Assembly: GCA_937902315.1 (NCBI GenBank)
Contig: CALGUG010000019.1
Location: 154,031 to 218,030 of the forward strand
Source of the DNA: an uncultured Chloroflexales bacterium
GTDB lineage: Bacteria; Chloroflexota; Chloroflexia; Chloroflexales; Chloroflexaceae
DNA: 64,000 nucleotides
Reading direction: 5' to 3'
The notes under the pieces were generated by a model. That model searched no databases. It was given only the letters and a program-made list of their open reading frames with translations, and was not told the DNA's origin. Within the stretch, counting starts at the first letter, position 1. Each line of letters opens with the position of its first letter. Below are positions 9,430 through 18,626 of this stretch, in pieces. Made by a program: the position numbers and the translations under genes.

Positions 9430-10719
9430 TCACCAATTTGTAGGAATTGTGCTATAAAAAATATTCCAAGGAAGATCGTTGGGGCTATCTTCGCGCTGAA
9501 GCCAGACCAAGTCGATCGCACCGGGCTGAAAGGCATCGCTGGCGCGTAGCGAGGGGTAGAGGTTGGCTCCCGATTGCTCGAAGGGTGCTTGGATCTCCTG
9601 CCAAGCATCGTCTTGGAGCTTGAAGATGACGATAGTGCCCGTTTGGGGGTCGTCTTCTGGCAGTTTGATGGGCTGTTCGGTCTCACTCCATACAACCCAG
9701 ACGGCTCCTCTTGTGCCGATGGTGATGCTCGGAAAGGATTGCTGCCGATTGTTGGGGCGAATCGCCCTAGCAGGGAGCCAGCCGTCGGTATTCAGGCGCG
9801 AGTAGTAGATCTGGGCCTGATCGACTTGGCTTATTTCGCGCCAGACGACATGCAGCTGACCTTGGGCATCGAGCGCCGCCGAGAGGTGGCGCTGGTCGTT
9901 TGGGCTGGGTGCGATCGTTTGCCAAGTAGTCCAGCTTTCGCCGCGGTCGAACGATTCGCTCCAGACGATCTGTTGGGGTGTGCCGCTGCCGCCATAGGCC
10001 AAGAGCCAGAGGTGTTGCCCGTCGGGCGCGACGATAATGCTCGGACGGCTGCGATTGCCGCGCTGCTCGGGGTGCACAACGACCGCGGGTCGCCAAGTGG
10101 CCCCACGATCGTCGGAACGCACTACACGCACTTGCGAGGCCTTCTCATTGTTTGGGTCGAGCCCTTGCCATGCGATATAAACCTGATCGCCGTTGACCAC
10201 CATGCTGGGGTGCTCTTGCCAGAGTGCTTGGCCTTGATAACCGTCGACGGGCGCGACATTCTGCCAAGGCTGCCAGCTCACCCCGCCATCGAGCGAACGG
10301 GTATATTTGATCTGACGTTCATTCTCTCCATTGTAGCGGCTATCTTGCCCATACCAAGCCACATGAATGATGTCGTTTGTATCGACCACAATGCTTGGGA
10401 CGCGCTGCATATAGTCGCCGGTTGTTTCGATCGGCTGGCCTAAATTGAGGATCTGCCAGCTTGCGCCTTGATCGTTCGATTTAGCTACGAAAATATGGTA
10501 CAGGTTCTTTTGATTGGCTCGGAAGTGCTTGCGATAGGCCACGTAGAGGTTGCCGCGCGAGTCGCGGGCGATTTTGCGCTGATCGGGGTAACCTAGGGCA
10601 CGATAGTCTTGAGTAGTGTCGATGCGCTTCATTGTGATTCGACTACAACTTGAGAGGCTTATTACAAGGGCGAGCAGGAGACAAGTAGCGCCTGTCAGAT
10701 AGGATAAACGTTTGATCAT
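9430..10719 (-). CDS. Lipoprotein with sialidase-like (BNR/Asp-box) beta-propeller
   Basis: 429 residues from the internal ATG at 10717-10719, chosen because it gives a compact lipoprotein signal MIKRLSYLTG...ISLSSC with the lipobox Cys at about 25. An ATG at 10749 adds 10 residues. At least four Asp-box repeats are visible: NDQGASWQI, DGGVSWQPW, DDRGATWRP and DRGESWTTW. The exo-sialidase fold is a six-bladed propeller, but Asp boxes also occur in non-enzymatic propellers. I do not see the full catalytic Arg triad, so enzymatic activity is uncertain. It is likely an outward-facing, membrane-tethered glycan-binding or glycan-degrading protein, transcribed away from the Nudix gene. Confidence 0.8.
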   Translation of the reverse strand: MIKRLSYLTGATCLLLALVISLSSCSRITMKRIDTTQDYRALGYPDQRKIARDSRGNLYVAYRKHFRANQKNLYHIFVAKSNDQGASWQILNLGQPIETTGDYMQRVPSIVVDTNDIIHVAWYGQDSRYNGENERQIKYTRSLDGGVSWQPWQNVAPVDGYQGQALWQEHPSMVVNGDQVYIAWQGLDPNNEKASQVRVVRSDDRGATWRPAVVVHPEQRGNRSRPSIIVAPDGQHLWLLAYGGSGTPQQIVWSESFDRGESWTTWQTIAPSPNDQRHLSAALDAQGQLHVVWREISQVDQAQIYYSRLNTDGWLPARAIRPNNRQQSFPSITIGTRGAVWVVWSETEQPIKLPEDDPQTGTIVIFKLQDDAWQEIQAPFEQSGANLYPSLRASDAFQPGAIDLVWLQREDSPNDLPWNIFYSTIPTNW

Positions 10720-10846
10720 AGCCGACAAATCGTGCTCCTGTGGTACCATACAGTCCAGCTTCTCGTATGATCATAACACGTTCTGTTGTGTGAAAGGTCG
10801 AGGAGTAGATAACGATTTTTTCAGCGCATTGAAAGGCTGTATGCAT

Positions 10847-11416
10847 ATGTCCTCGCTCCCTACGATCGATGAGTATCCAGAGCGTTATCGCTACCGTTTT
10901 TGTCCTATTTGTGGGGCTTCTTTGGGCCGCGAAGTGGTGTTTGATCAAGAGCGTTTGCGCTGTCCCGAATGTCGCTGGATCTTCTTCCCCAATCCCTCGA
11001 TTGCGGCCACGGTGGTGATCGAGTATCAGGGTGGGATCGTATTGTTGCGGCGCGCTCTGCCACCCGATGTGGGGATCTGGCACCTGCCGAGCGGGCACGC
11101 GGAGTATGGTGAAGATCCGGCGGCTGCGGCCTTGCGCGAGGGCAGGGAGGAGACCGGCTTAGAGCTGGCGGATCCAATCTTTTTAGATGTGATCCACGAG
11201 CCTTCTTACCAAGATCCGAGGCTCTTTTATGTGGTGTTTGTGTACGCTGCGCGGGTGGTTGGTGGCTCGTTGCGCTACGATGAGCACGAATCGAGCGGTG
11301 CGCAGGTTGTGCCACTCGATCAACTGCCGCCCTTGAAGTGGACGATTCAGCAGCGTGCGATCGAGGTGTATCGTCGTTTGAAGGCCGAAGCGAAGCTGTA
11401 TGGAGAGGCGAGTTAG
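10847..11416 (+). CDS. Nudix hydrolase with N-terminal zinc ribbon
   Basis: 189 residues. The start at 10847 is chosen because AAAGG lies 10 bases upstream; an ATG at 10841 is nearly equivalent. An N-terminal zinc ribbon (C19-x2-C22 and C39-x2-C42) is followed by a Nudix fold. The exact Nudix box is present: G-x5-E-x7-REGREETG-L in GHAEYGEDPAAAALREGREE. The layout resembles NADH pyrophosphatase-type and other zinc-ribbon Nudix enzymes that hydrolyse nucleoside diphosphate derivatives; the substrate cannot be told. It is followed after 4 bases by an ABC ATPase gene, so the two are probably co-transcribed with ybaK. Confidence 0.9.
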   Translation: MSSLPTIDEYPERYRYRFCPICGASLGREVVFDQERLRCPECRWIFFPNPSIAATVVIEYQGGIVLLRRALPPDVGIWHLPSGHAEYGEDPAAAALREGREETGLELADPIFLDVIHEPSYQDPRLFYVVFVYAARVVGGSLRYDEHESSGAQVVPLDQLPPLKWTIQQRAIEVYRRLKAEAKLYGEAS

Positions 11417-11420
11417 CGAT

Positions 11421-12473
11421 ATGGCACTGCTTGAAGCACGTAAGATCAGCAAGAACTACGGAGCGACGACGGTGTTGCGCGCGCTCTCGCTCGAGGTCGA
11501 TGCGGGCGAAGTGGTCGCGCTATTGGGGCCGAGCGGCTGTGGCAAAACGACTTTACTGCGCATCATCGCCGGGCTCGAGCAGCTCGATAGCGGCACCCTG
11601 CTGTTTGAAGGGCGCTCGATCGAGCAGGTGCCCGCCTATCGACGCGGCTTTGGTCTGATGTTTCAAGATTATGCCCTTTTTCCTCATCGCAATGTGGCCG
11701 AAAACATTAGCTTCGGCTTGCGTATGCAGGGTCAGAGCCAAGCTGTTATCGATCAGCGTCTGCGCGAGATGTTGGCGCTGGTTGGCTTATCGGGCTATGA
11801 GCGGCGGGCGGTCTATGAGTTGTCGGGCGGCGAACGGCAGCGGGTCGCGCTGGCGCGTTCGCTTGCGCCACGCCCGCGCCTGCTGATGCTCGATGAGCCG
11901 CTGGCCGCTCTCGACCGCAGCCTGCGTGAGCGCCTACAAGACGAGCTGGGCAGGATTCTGCGCGAAGTTGGGGTGACGAGCATCTATGTAACCCACGATC
12001 AGGGCGAAGCGTTTGCGCTCGCTGATCGAATCGTGCTGATGAACGCAGGCCAGATCGAACAGCAAGGGCCGCCAGAGCAGGTCTATCGTCGACCTAAGAG
12101 CGCTTGGGCGGCTCGTTTTTTGGGCATGGAGAATCTTTTGCCAGCCACGATCGCCTCGCGCGATCAGCGCACGCTCGTTGCTGATACACCCCTAGGGCGA
12201 GTTGCGCTGCCCGCCGAAGAGCAGCCGGAGAGCAGAGCGCCGCAGTTACTCTTGCGACCAGATTCCGCTCGCACAACTGCGCGCTCGCCCCACGACCTTG
12301 TTGTGAAGGTGACGATCCAACGGGTCACCTTCCGAGGTACGAGCTTTTGGATCGATTGTAAGGATCAGAGCGGAAATAAGCTGTCGTTTTCGCTCGATGA
12401 GCGGCCTGGCCAAGCGGGCGATCAGGTAGATCTGGCTTTGTCGCCCGAGGGCATGGTGCTGGTGTATTCCTGA
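11421..12473 (+). CDS. ABC transporter ATP-binding protein, PotA/FbpC-like with TOBE domain
   Basis: 350 residues from ATG 11421; an upstream ATG at 11400 would overlap the Nudix gene. Walker A is GPSGCGKTT (36-44), the Q-loop LMFQDYALFPH, the signature LSGGERQRVALARSL near 133, Walker B LLMLDEPLAALD, and the switch His is in VTHDQ. The region after about 240 is TOBE-like, as in importers of polyamines, iron, sulfate or sugars. No permease or binding protein is adjacent, so it is an orphan subunit. It could energise a transporter encoded elsewhere, conceivably one of the ATPase-less systems at 33-37 kb, but that is speculation. Confidence 0.92.
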   Translation: MALLEARKISKNYGATTVLRALSLEVDAGEVVALLGPSGCGKTTLLRIIAGLEQLDSGTLLFEGRSIEQVPAYRRGFGLMFQDYALFPHRNVAENISFGLRMQGQSQAVIDQRLREMLALVGLSGYERRAVYELSGGERQRVALARSLAPRPRLLMLDEPLAALDRSLRERLQDELGRILREVGVTSIYVTHDQGEAFALADRIVLMNAGQIEQQGPPEQVYRRPKSAWAARFLGMENLLPATIASRDQRTLVADTPLGRVALPAEEQPESRAPQLLLRPDSARTTARSPHDLVVKVTIQRVTFRGTSFWIDCKDQSGNKLSFSLDERPGQAGDQVDLALSPEGMVLVYS

Positions 12474-12483
12474 GGAACGTTCT

Positions 12484-12951
12484 ATGACCCATGTAAAAAC
12501 CAATGCGATGCGCGTGCTCGATCAGCGCAAAATCCCCTATGAAGCCTTTAGTTTCGACCCCGAGATTCATTCGGCGGATGGGGTGGCCGAGGTTTTAGGC
12601 GCGCCTGCCGCACAGGTCTTTAAAACCTTGGTAGTGATGCGCGAGAAGGGAAAACCGCTTTTGGTGGTGATGCCCGGCGGGCGTGAGGTGGATCTGAAAC
12701 AGCTCGCAGCCAGCGTAGGCGAGAAGCGGGTGCGTATGGCGACCAAGAAGGAGGCAGAGACTTTGACCGGCCTGTTGACGGGTGGAATCTCGTCGCTGGC
12801 TTTGTTGAATAAGGGTTTCGGGATCTACTTGCATGAGAGCGCAAAGGAGTGGGAGGAGATCTATATGAGTGCGGGGCAGCGCGGGATTAATCTGCGCTTG
12901 CGGGTCGATGATTTTATCAAGGTTACAAATGCTAGATACGTAGCATGCTGA
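12484..12951 (+). CDS. ybaK: Cys-tRNA(Pro)/YbaK-family deacylase
   Basis: 155 residues, the family's usual length. YbaK/EbsC proteins hydrolyse mischarged Cys-tRNA(Pro) in the cytoplasm and so protect translation fidelity. Seen here are the N-terminal MRVLDQRKIPYEAF, the VFKTLVVMRE strand with its conserved Lys, the GGREVDLKQLA segment and TGGISSLALL. It begins 10 bases after the ABC ATPase stop in a tight run. GAGGAACGTTCT before the ATG supplies the ribosome site. Confidence 0.9.
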   Translation: MTHVKTNAMRVLDQRKIPYEAFSFDPEIHSADGVAEVLGAPAAQVFKTLVVMREKGKPLLVVMPGGREVDLKQLAASVGEKRVRMATKKEAETLTGLLTGGISSLALLNKGFGIYLHESAKEWEEIYMSAGQRGINLRLRVDDFIKVTNARYVAC

Positions 12952-12964
12952 CGCTCAGATATGC

Positions 12965-12970
12965 TATAAT
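12965..12970 (+). promoter_or_regulatory. Candidate extended -10 before the molybdenum hydroxylase
   Basis: TGCTATAAT lies 117 bases before the start at 13087, just after the ybaK stop. No clear -35 is seen. It suggests the hydroxylase is transcribed separately from the Nudix/ABC/ybaK run. Confidence 0.5.
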
Positions 12971-13086
12971 AGCGTTACCAGACCGAACTACTGCGAATCT
13001 ATCCACGAAGCATCCTCTTAACTTAATGGCGGACGAATTGTTCTGTGTGTGTGGCTATCGTTGCGATTTTGAATTAAGGAATGATT

Positions 13087-15372
13087 ATGTCGCAGGTAAA
13101 TACGCCATTTGAAGTACTTGGAAAAGGACGAAAGCTGATTGAGGGTTTGGATAAGGTAACGGGGCGCGCCCAATATGTTGCCGATATTCAACTGCCCAAT
13201 ATGCTGCACGCTCGTCCTGTTCTGAGTCCCTATGCTCATGCAAAGATAGTCTCGATCGATAGTGAAGCGGCGCGACAGGTACCTGGTGTGGTTGCTGTGC
13301 TGACTGCTGACGATCTACCCACTAAAGATCGGGTTATGAATTCGCGTCACAGCGCTATTTTGGCTCGTGAGCGCGTGTTATTCCGCGGCCAGCCCGTGGT
13401 TATTGTGGTGGCCGAAACTGAGGTGGCTGCGAAAGATGGCGCAGATGCGGTCTACATCGATTACGAGCCGCTGCCGGCTGTGGTTGATATCGAATCGGCT
13501 ATCGCGCCCGATGCGCCCATTCTTTGGCCCGAGGGTGTTCCGAGCGAGGGTGAGGACATGACTGCCACCCACGCTGCAGTCGAGAAAGAGTCTCCTAAAG
13601 AGAAGCGAGCTCCTTCCAATATTCACGAAGAGAATCGCTTTGTGCGTGGCGATGTAGAGAAGGGTCTGGCCGAGGCCGATGTGGTGGTCGAGCGAACTTA
13701 TCGCACTCCGATCGTCTACCAGGCCTATATGGAGCCGTTTGCATGTGTGGTTGATCCTGACCCCTATCGCGGTAGCCTCACGGTCTATGCGAGCACCCAA
13801 GGCCAGTTCACCGTTCGCAACGAGGTCGCACGACTGCTCTCCTTGCCGCAAAGCAAGGTCAAAGTGGTTCCGATGATGATCGGTGGTGGTTTCGGTGCCA
13901 AGCACTGTGTGATCGAGCCCACGGTTGCGGCTGTCGCTGTTGCTATGCGTCGACCGATCAAAATGGTGATGACGCGCGGCGAGGACTTTTTAACGGGTAC
14001 ACCTTCGCCTGCTACGATCATTTCGTTGACGACTGGCGCTAAGAAGGATGGCACCATTACGGGGATTAAGGCCAAAGTCTTCCTTGACAATGGAATCTTC
14101 CCCTATGCGCTGTCGGGTATTGTCGCCATGCTGCTAGGTGGCTACTACAAGTGCGAGAATGTCGAGATCGAATGTTTTGAGGTCTTGACCAATAAACCGC
14201 AAGCTGGCGCGTATCGTGCTCCGGGTGCGCCTTCGGCTACCTTTGCTATCGAATCGAATATCGATGAAATGGTACGCTTGTTGGGCGAAGATCCCTTGGA
14301 GTTCCGCTATAAGAATGCGGTTGAGGGTGGTGACCCCTCAGGTGTTGGTGCGCCTTGGCCCGAGGGCATCGGCATGAAAGCCTGTCTGGATCGTTTGCGC
14401 AAGCACCCATCTTGGCAGGGACGCAATAATCTTGGCCCGAATGAGGCGGTTGGTATCGCAGTTGGTGGCTGGCCCACCGCTATGGGTCCGGCAGCTTCGG
14501 TCTGTCGTGTCGGTAGCGACGGTGTTGTTTCGGTTCTGGTCGGTTCAGTTGACGTTTCGGGTGTGAACAGCAGTTTGGTGTTGGTCGCAGCCGAAATCTT
14601 GACCGTGCCGCCCGATCAGGTTGAATTGATACAAGGTGATACCACTACTGGTCCGGCAGCACCGGCTAGCGGTGGTAGCCAAGTGACCTACAGCGTCGCT
14701 ACAGCGGTTGCCGCTGCGGCTCAAGAGGCTAAGCGCAAGCTCTTGGAAGTGGCCAGCGAACACTTTGAGGCTCGCGTCGAAGACCTCGAGCTGGTGAACG
14801 GCAAGGTTCAGGTCAAGGGTGTGCCATCGCGCGCCATCTCGATTGGCGAGATCGCTGCCATCGGCGAGCAGAAGGCTGGAGGCCCCGGCCCGATCATCGG
14901 CGACGGCACCTCGGCGGTTGGTACCAACTCGCCCGGCTTTGTGGCCCACCTTGTGCGCGTAGCGGTCGATCCCGATACCGCAGAGATCGAGCTGAAGGAG
15001 TATCTCTCTATTCAAGACGTTGGCTTCGCGCTCAACCCGCTGATCTTGGAAGGCCAGATCCACGGTGGTATGGTGCAGGGTCTGGGTTGGGGCTTGCACG
15101 AAGCTATGCGCTACGACGAGCACGGCCAGCTCCTTTCGGCGAGCTTTATGGACTACGACATTCCGAAGATCGGAAATGTGCCGCGTCTTGAAGCGATTAT
15201 GCTCAACAACCCATCGCCGTTCGGCCCCTTCGGCGCGCGTGGTATCGGTGAGCCGCCGATTACGGCTGGCGCTGCGGCGATCGCCAACGCTGTCCGAGAG
15301 GCTACAGGCGTGCGCGTAACCGAGCTGCCGATTCGCCCAGAGGTGCTTTGGAAGAGCATGCAAGAGGCCTAA
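13087..15372 (+). CDS. Xanthine dehydrogenase-family molybdopterin-binding subunit
   Basis: 761 residues from ATG 13087 (AAGGA 6 bases upstream; the ATG at 13081 abuts that site). The N-terminal a/b-hammerhead domain (about 15-135) is followed by the Mo-binding region with GGGFGAK, GAYRAPGAPS and the late RGIGEPPI, which holds the catalytic Glu of this family. These enzymes hydroxylate purines, aldehydes or aromatics with a molybdopterin cofactor. The active-site loop reads AYRAPG rather than the AYRCSF of form I CO dehydrogenase, so CO oxidation is unlikely. The FAD and 2Fe-2S subunits that normally accompany it are missing on both sides. Confidence 0.92.
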   Translation: MSQVNTPFEVLGKGRKLIEGLDKVTGRAQYVADIQLPNMLHARPVLSPYAHAKIVSIDSEAARQVPGVVAVLTADDLPTKDRVMNSRHSAILARERVLFRGQPVVIVVAETEVAAKDGADAVYIDYEPLPAVVDIESAIAPDAPILWPEGVPSEGEDMTATHAAVEKESPKEKRAPSNIHEENRFVRGDVEKGLAEADVVVERTYRTPIVYQAYMEPFACVVDPDPYRGSLTVYASTQGQFTVRNEVARLLSLPQSKVKVVPMMIGGGFGAKHCVIEPTVAAVAVAMRRPIKMVMTRGEDFLTGTPSPATIISLTTGAKKDGTITGIKAKVFLDNGIFPYALSGIVAMLLGGYYKCENVEIECFEVLTNKPQAGAYRAPGAPSATFAIESNIDEMVRLLGEDPLEFRYKNAVEGGDPSGVGAPWPEGIGMKACLDRLRKHPSWQGRNNLGPNEAVGIAVGGWPTAMGPAASVCRVGSDGVVSVLVGSVDVSGVNSSLVLVAAEILTVPPDQVELIQGDTTTGPAAPASGGSQVTYSVATAVAAAAQEAKRKLLEVASEHFEARVEDLELVNGKVQVKGVPSRAISIGEIAAIGEQKAGGPGPIIGDGTSAVGTNSPGFVAHLVRVAVDPDTAEIELKEYLSIQDVGFALNPLILEGQIHGGMVQGLGWGLHEAMRYDEHGQLLSASFMDYDIPKIGNVPRLEAIMLNNPSPFGPFGARGIGEPPITAGAAAIANAVREATGVRVTELPIRPEVLWKSMQEA

Positions 15373-15433
15373 GGCTGTTCTATCTGAAGCAGCATCTGTG
15401 GTATCAATGACGATCCCGATCTGAAATGTGTAT

Positions 15434-15474
15434 GTGCAGAGTGAACCTATCCTGTTCGCTCTGCACTTCTTTTT
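15434..15474 (+). terminator. Rho-independent terminator after the hydroxylase gene
   Basis: GTGCAGAGTGAAC (15434-15446) pairs with GTTCGCTCTGCAC (15454-15466), 13 bp with one G-U pair, followed by TTCTTTTTA. It lies 60 bases after the stop. Confidence 0.85.
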
Positions 15475-15481
15475 AGCTGTG

Positions 15482-15580
15482 ATACCAAATCCGCTTGATT
15501 ACTTGCTCTTTGGCCTTCGGCAGAGTGGTCTTTTCCCGTTTTGCGTTACAAAAACGCAAATCTGTAAGCGAATTTGATAT
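15482..15580. repeat. Type A MITE-like element, 99 bp
   Basis: The left end ATACCAAATCCGCTT (15482-15496) and right end AAGCGAATTTGATAT (15566-15580) are inverted repeats matching at 13 of 15 positions. The inside carries the family box CTTTGGCCTTCGGCAGAGTGG and a small hairpin of GCGTT/AACGC. It encodes no protein. Confidence 0.85.
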
Positions 15581-15599
15581 GACTACACGCGCTCGACTG

Positions 15600-15760
15600 T
15601 TTCCTGTTGTCTTTGGCAGAGTGGATAGGAAGCCTGATCGCCTTTTGGGGGCGGTTCGCGTAGGGCGATACGCCTCTGCTTTTGGGAGGGATGTTGGTAG
15701 CCGTAGGCGGACGCGGTTAAGGCCTTGTTTGGGGTAGAGACCAAACCGCCAAAGCGCTGA
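15600..15760. repeat. Type B repeat copy, forward
   Basis: The core TGGTAGCCGTAGGCGGACGCG begins at 15695 and is followed by the family's GGGGTAGAGACC and a CCGCC close near 15750. It is separated from the type A element at 15482-15580 by only about 20 bases, and the remaining sequence to 15880 holds nothing else I can identify. Confidence 0.8.
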
Positions 15761-15880
15761 AGGCATTGAGTGGGTTTGCTGTGAGTTTTGTCGCTGAGTT
15801 CGGGTTGGGGTGTGAGATATCGCTTGCGGTTTGATCGCGGATTGTGCTAGGTTTTGTGGATACGGAGGCAGAGAAGCCCT

Positions 15881-17152
15881 ATGATTCCCTTAGCGATCGT
15901 TGGCTGCGGTGGCATGGGCCATCGTCACTTGTTTGGCCTGGCAGAGCTGAAAGAAGCCGGTTGGACGCCCTTTGAGCTGATTGCGGTTTGTGATCCAGTA
16001 CGCTCGAATGCGGAATCTTTGGCCGCTGAAGCTGAGCGCTTGTTGGGCAAACGCCCTGTGTTGGCCGAAGGTTTGGGCGAACTCAAACAGTTGGGTGTCG
16101 AGGCGATCGATATCACTACAACCCCGCGTTTCCATCATGCGCTGGCGGTCGAAGCGCTTGGGTTAGGGCTACATATGATGGTTGAAAAGCCCTTCGGCCT
16201 GACGGTACGCGCTTGTAACGCCATTTTGCGAGCTGCTCAAGAGAGCAACAGTGTTGTGGCAGTGGCCGAAAACTACCGCCGTGATCCGATCAACCGCTTG
16301 GCGCGTGCTTTGCTCGATGCTGGAGCGATCGGCAGACCGCGCTTCGCCATTCAGCAGACGATGGGCGGCGGCGACCAGATGCTGATTTCGGTGTGGCGGC
16401 ATCAGAAGACCCAGAGCGGTGTGTTGATCGATGTGGGCGTGCACTACACCGATATGCTCGAATATCTGCTTGGGCCGATCACAAGCGTGTATGCTCAGAC
16501 CCGCCTGCACGAGCCGATCCGTTATAACCCTGCTGCTAACGATGCGGAAGGTATGCGCCAAGGTGCTACCAGCAATCCGGGCGGCGTTTATGGGCGTTGG
16601 CAGAAGCAGATGCCCGCCAGCTTTGAGGCGACCGCCGACGATGCAGCCTATGCGACCTTTAACTTTGTGAGCGGCGTGGTCGCACACTATATCGAAGATC
16701 ACGCCTGCCACGGCCAGCCGCGTTGGTCGCGCGAGATTCACGGCTCGAGCGGCTCGCTGATACTGCCCGACGATCGCACGGGCAACCCGATACGCCTGCA
16801 GCGCGGCAGCGATGTGCTGCTGGAGGGTGATCAATTGCTCGAACTAGTGCCCGAGTTTGAGCTCGACGATGTGACCGCCGCCCTGTTTGGAGGTAAGCGC
16901 TTAGGTTCTTACAACTTCTCGTTTAATGAGATCGACCGCAAGTTGCTGGCGATCGAATACGCCGATTTTAGTGATTCCCTGAGCCAAGGGCGCGCACCCG
17001 AGGTCGATGGCCTGCAAGGGACGCGCGCTGTAGCTGCAGCCTATGGTATGCTTGAGTCGAGTATTGTTCAACGCCCCGTCTCGATGGATGAAATGTTGAA
17101 CGAAGCTGTCGATAGCTATCAACAGGAGATCAATATCAGTTTGGGGCTGTAG
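15881..17152 (+). CDS. Gfo/Idh/MocA-family NAD(P)-dependent oxidoreductase
   Basis: 423 residues from ATG 15881, which directly begins MIPLAIVGCGGMGHRHL, the nucleotide-binding Rossmann motif (GCGGMG). A GTG 27 bases earlier would add 9 residues. MMVEKPFGL carries the EKP signature of the family, and the C-terminal half (about 125-420) is the alpha/beta substrate domain with SGVLIDVGVHYTDMLEYLLG. Members oxidise or reduce sugars and related polyols in the cytoplasm; the substrate is unknown. It lies 18 bases before a serine hydrolase gene and is probably co-transcribed with it. Confidence 0.92.
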   Translation: MIPLAIVGCGGMGHRHLFGLAELKEAGWTPFELIAVCDPVRSNAESLAAEAERLLGKRPVLAEGLGELKQLGVEAIDITTTPRFHHALAVEALGLGLHMMVEKPFGLTVRACNAILRAAQESNSVVAVAENYRRDPINRLARALLDAGAIGRPRFAIQQTMGGGDQMLISVWRHQKTQSGVLIDVGVHYTDMLEYLLGPITSVYAQTRLHEPIRYNPAANDAEGMRQGATSNPGGVYGRWQKQMPASFEATADDAAYATFNFVSGVVAHYIEDHACHGQPRWSREIHGSSGSLILPDDRTGNPIRLQRGSDVLLEGDQLLELVPEFELDDVTAALFGGKRLGSYNFSFNEIDRKLLAIEYADFSDSLSQGRAPEVDGLQGTRAVAAAYGMLESSIVQRPVSMDEMLNEAVDSYQQEINISLGL

Positions 17153-17170
17153 CTACGGGAGATTTGTACG

Positions 17171-18244
17171 GTGTCTGAGCGTTCTTTACTTACCCAGACA
17201 GTAGAAGATATTTTAGCGACTGGTCTGTTATCGGGTTTGAGTGTGTTAGTTGCCCATCGCGGCAAGCTGGTCGAGCGTGTGGTGCGCGGCCACGATGCGC
17301 GTGGACGAGATCTGCAAGCCGATAGTATCTTTCCGGTGGCTTCGATCACCAAAATGGCGCTTGCTTTGGCTTTCTTTCGCTTGGTGGAAGAAGAGGAGAT
17401 CGCGCTCGATGATCGCTTGAGCGACTATCTTCCCCAGGCCGAGGCAGCTCGTGGAGATATCAACTTACGCCAATTGCTCTGCCATATCAGCGGCTTGCCG
17501 ACCGATGTCGATGAGCGTTTGGCGCCCTACAACGCCGATCTCAGCTGGGAAATTCTGCGCGAAGCCTGCTTGAAAACGCCGCTTGAAGCACCGCCCCAAA
17601 CCCGCTTGCAATACAGCAATGTCGGCTATGGGCTGCTGGGTGCCGTTCTCGAAGTGGTGATGGGCACGCCGTTTAACGAGGTGCTGGGCAGCCTTGTTCT
17701 GCGACCGCTGCAGATCGAGGGCTATTTGGGCGACGAGCCGCCTCGCCAGACGGCTGCGATCAGCCATGTGCGTGGTGCGCACGCAGGCACCGAGATCGAA
17801 CCTTACAATTCGCGCCTCTGGCGTAGCTTAGCCCTACCTTGGGGCGGTCTATTTACCACAGCGGAAGGCGCGCTCAAGATTGTGCAAGCCTTCGCTGGGC
17901 GTCCTGAGGATTTTTTACAGCCAGAGACGCGCGCCTTGGCTGTTGCTGATCACACCCATGGGCTGGCGGGCGGTTTTATAACGCCGCTGTGGTGGGACCC
18001 CTGTCCGTGGGGGTTAGGGCCTGATCTGCGCGGCACAAAGAAGCCGCATTGGGTGCCAGCCAGCGCCAGCCCTCAGTCATTTGGGCATAGCGGTGCATCG
18101 GGCTGTTTGGCTTGGGCCGACCCAAGCAAAGAGCTGGAATGGGTGATTTTGGGCACACGCACAGCCGATTCGGGCTGGCTCTTGCGGCGCGGTCCGGCTA
18201 TCGGCGATGCGATCTACGCTAGCCTTGAACTCTATCGCTCGTAA
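17171..18244 (+). CDS. Serine hydrolase, class C beta-lactamase/esterase family
   Basis: 357 residues from GTG 17171, with GGGAGA upstream. The catalytic S58-I-T-K61 lies in VASITKMAL, the Tyr motif is YSNVGYG (about 147-150), and a late HSGASG stands where KTG is usual. No signal peptide is visible, so it is probably cytoplasmic and an esterase or peptidase rather than a drug-hydrolysing enzyme. It forms a pair with the oxidoreductase just upstream. A 12-bp perfect hairpin follows. Confidence 0.88.
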   Translation: MSERSLLTQTVEDILATGLLSGLSVLVAHRGKLVERVVRGHDARGRDLQADSIFPVASITKMALALAFFRLVEEEEIALDDRLSDYLPQAEAARGDINLRQLLCHISGLPTDVDERLAPYNADLSWEILREACLKTPLEAPPQTRLQYSNVGYGLLGAVLEVVMGTPFNEVLGSLVLRPLQIEGYLGDEPPRQTAAISHVRGAHAGTEIEPYNSRLWRSLALPWGGLFTTAEGALKIVQAFAGRPEDFLQPETRALAVADHTHGLAGGFITPLWWDPCPWGLGPDLRGTKKPHWVPASASPQSFGHSGASGCLAWADPSKELEWVILGTRTADSGWLLRRGPAIGDAIYASLELYRS

Positions 18245-18258
18245 TACGTCGCTTGTTG

Positions 18259-18293
18259 GGATAGTTATCGTTGAAAAACAGCGATAACTATCC
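18259..18293 (+). terminator. Perfect 12-bp hairpin after the serine hydrolase gene
   Basis: GGATAGTTATCG (18259-18270) and CGATAACTATCC (18282-18293) pair perfectly around an A-rich loop. There is no U tract, so it may be a 3' stabilising hairpin rather than an intrinsic terminator. Confidence 0.5.
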
Positions 18294-18626
18294 ACATGAT
18301 GAGATAGAAAATTATTTTTTGACGTTTGTTATTTTGTGTTCCCAGCTATTTGATTGTCTTGGGTTCGAAAATTTCAAAGTAATAATCAATATTTTTGATT
18401 AAACACATATATCTAAAATTCTCCTCTTTCTTTTTCTAGCTCAGTCGAGTGTCGCAATTATTTCTCCCTCTAGGACACTATTTAGCTGTTCTTTTTTCAA
18501 TAGCACATTTTTATGCCTATATACTACTTATACCGATACATAGATATGCTATACTCATACCAGTGTGTTTTAGGAAAAAATTAATTATTCATAATCGTTT
18601 CTACGCTAGAAGTACTTTTGTTTGGA
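18294..18626. other. AT-rich gap upstream of the STAS gene
   Basis: About 330 bases, much richer in A and T than the flanking genes. It should contain the promoter for the PAS-STAS gene. No repeat copy or clear consensus promoter was found. Confidence 0.4.

Noticed and set aside
9574..10443. A 289-codon plus-strand frame opposite the sialidase-like lipoprotein
   Set aside because: The minus strand has a signal peptide and Asp-box repeats; the plus frame has neither.
14545..15363. A 272-codon minus-strand frame opposite the molybdenum hydroxylase
   Set aside because: Antisense of a confident gene with conserved motifs; no start signal or similarity.
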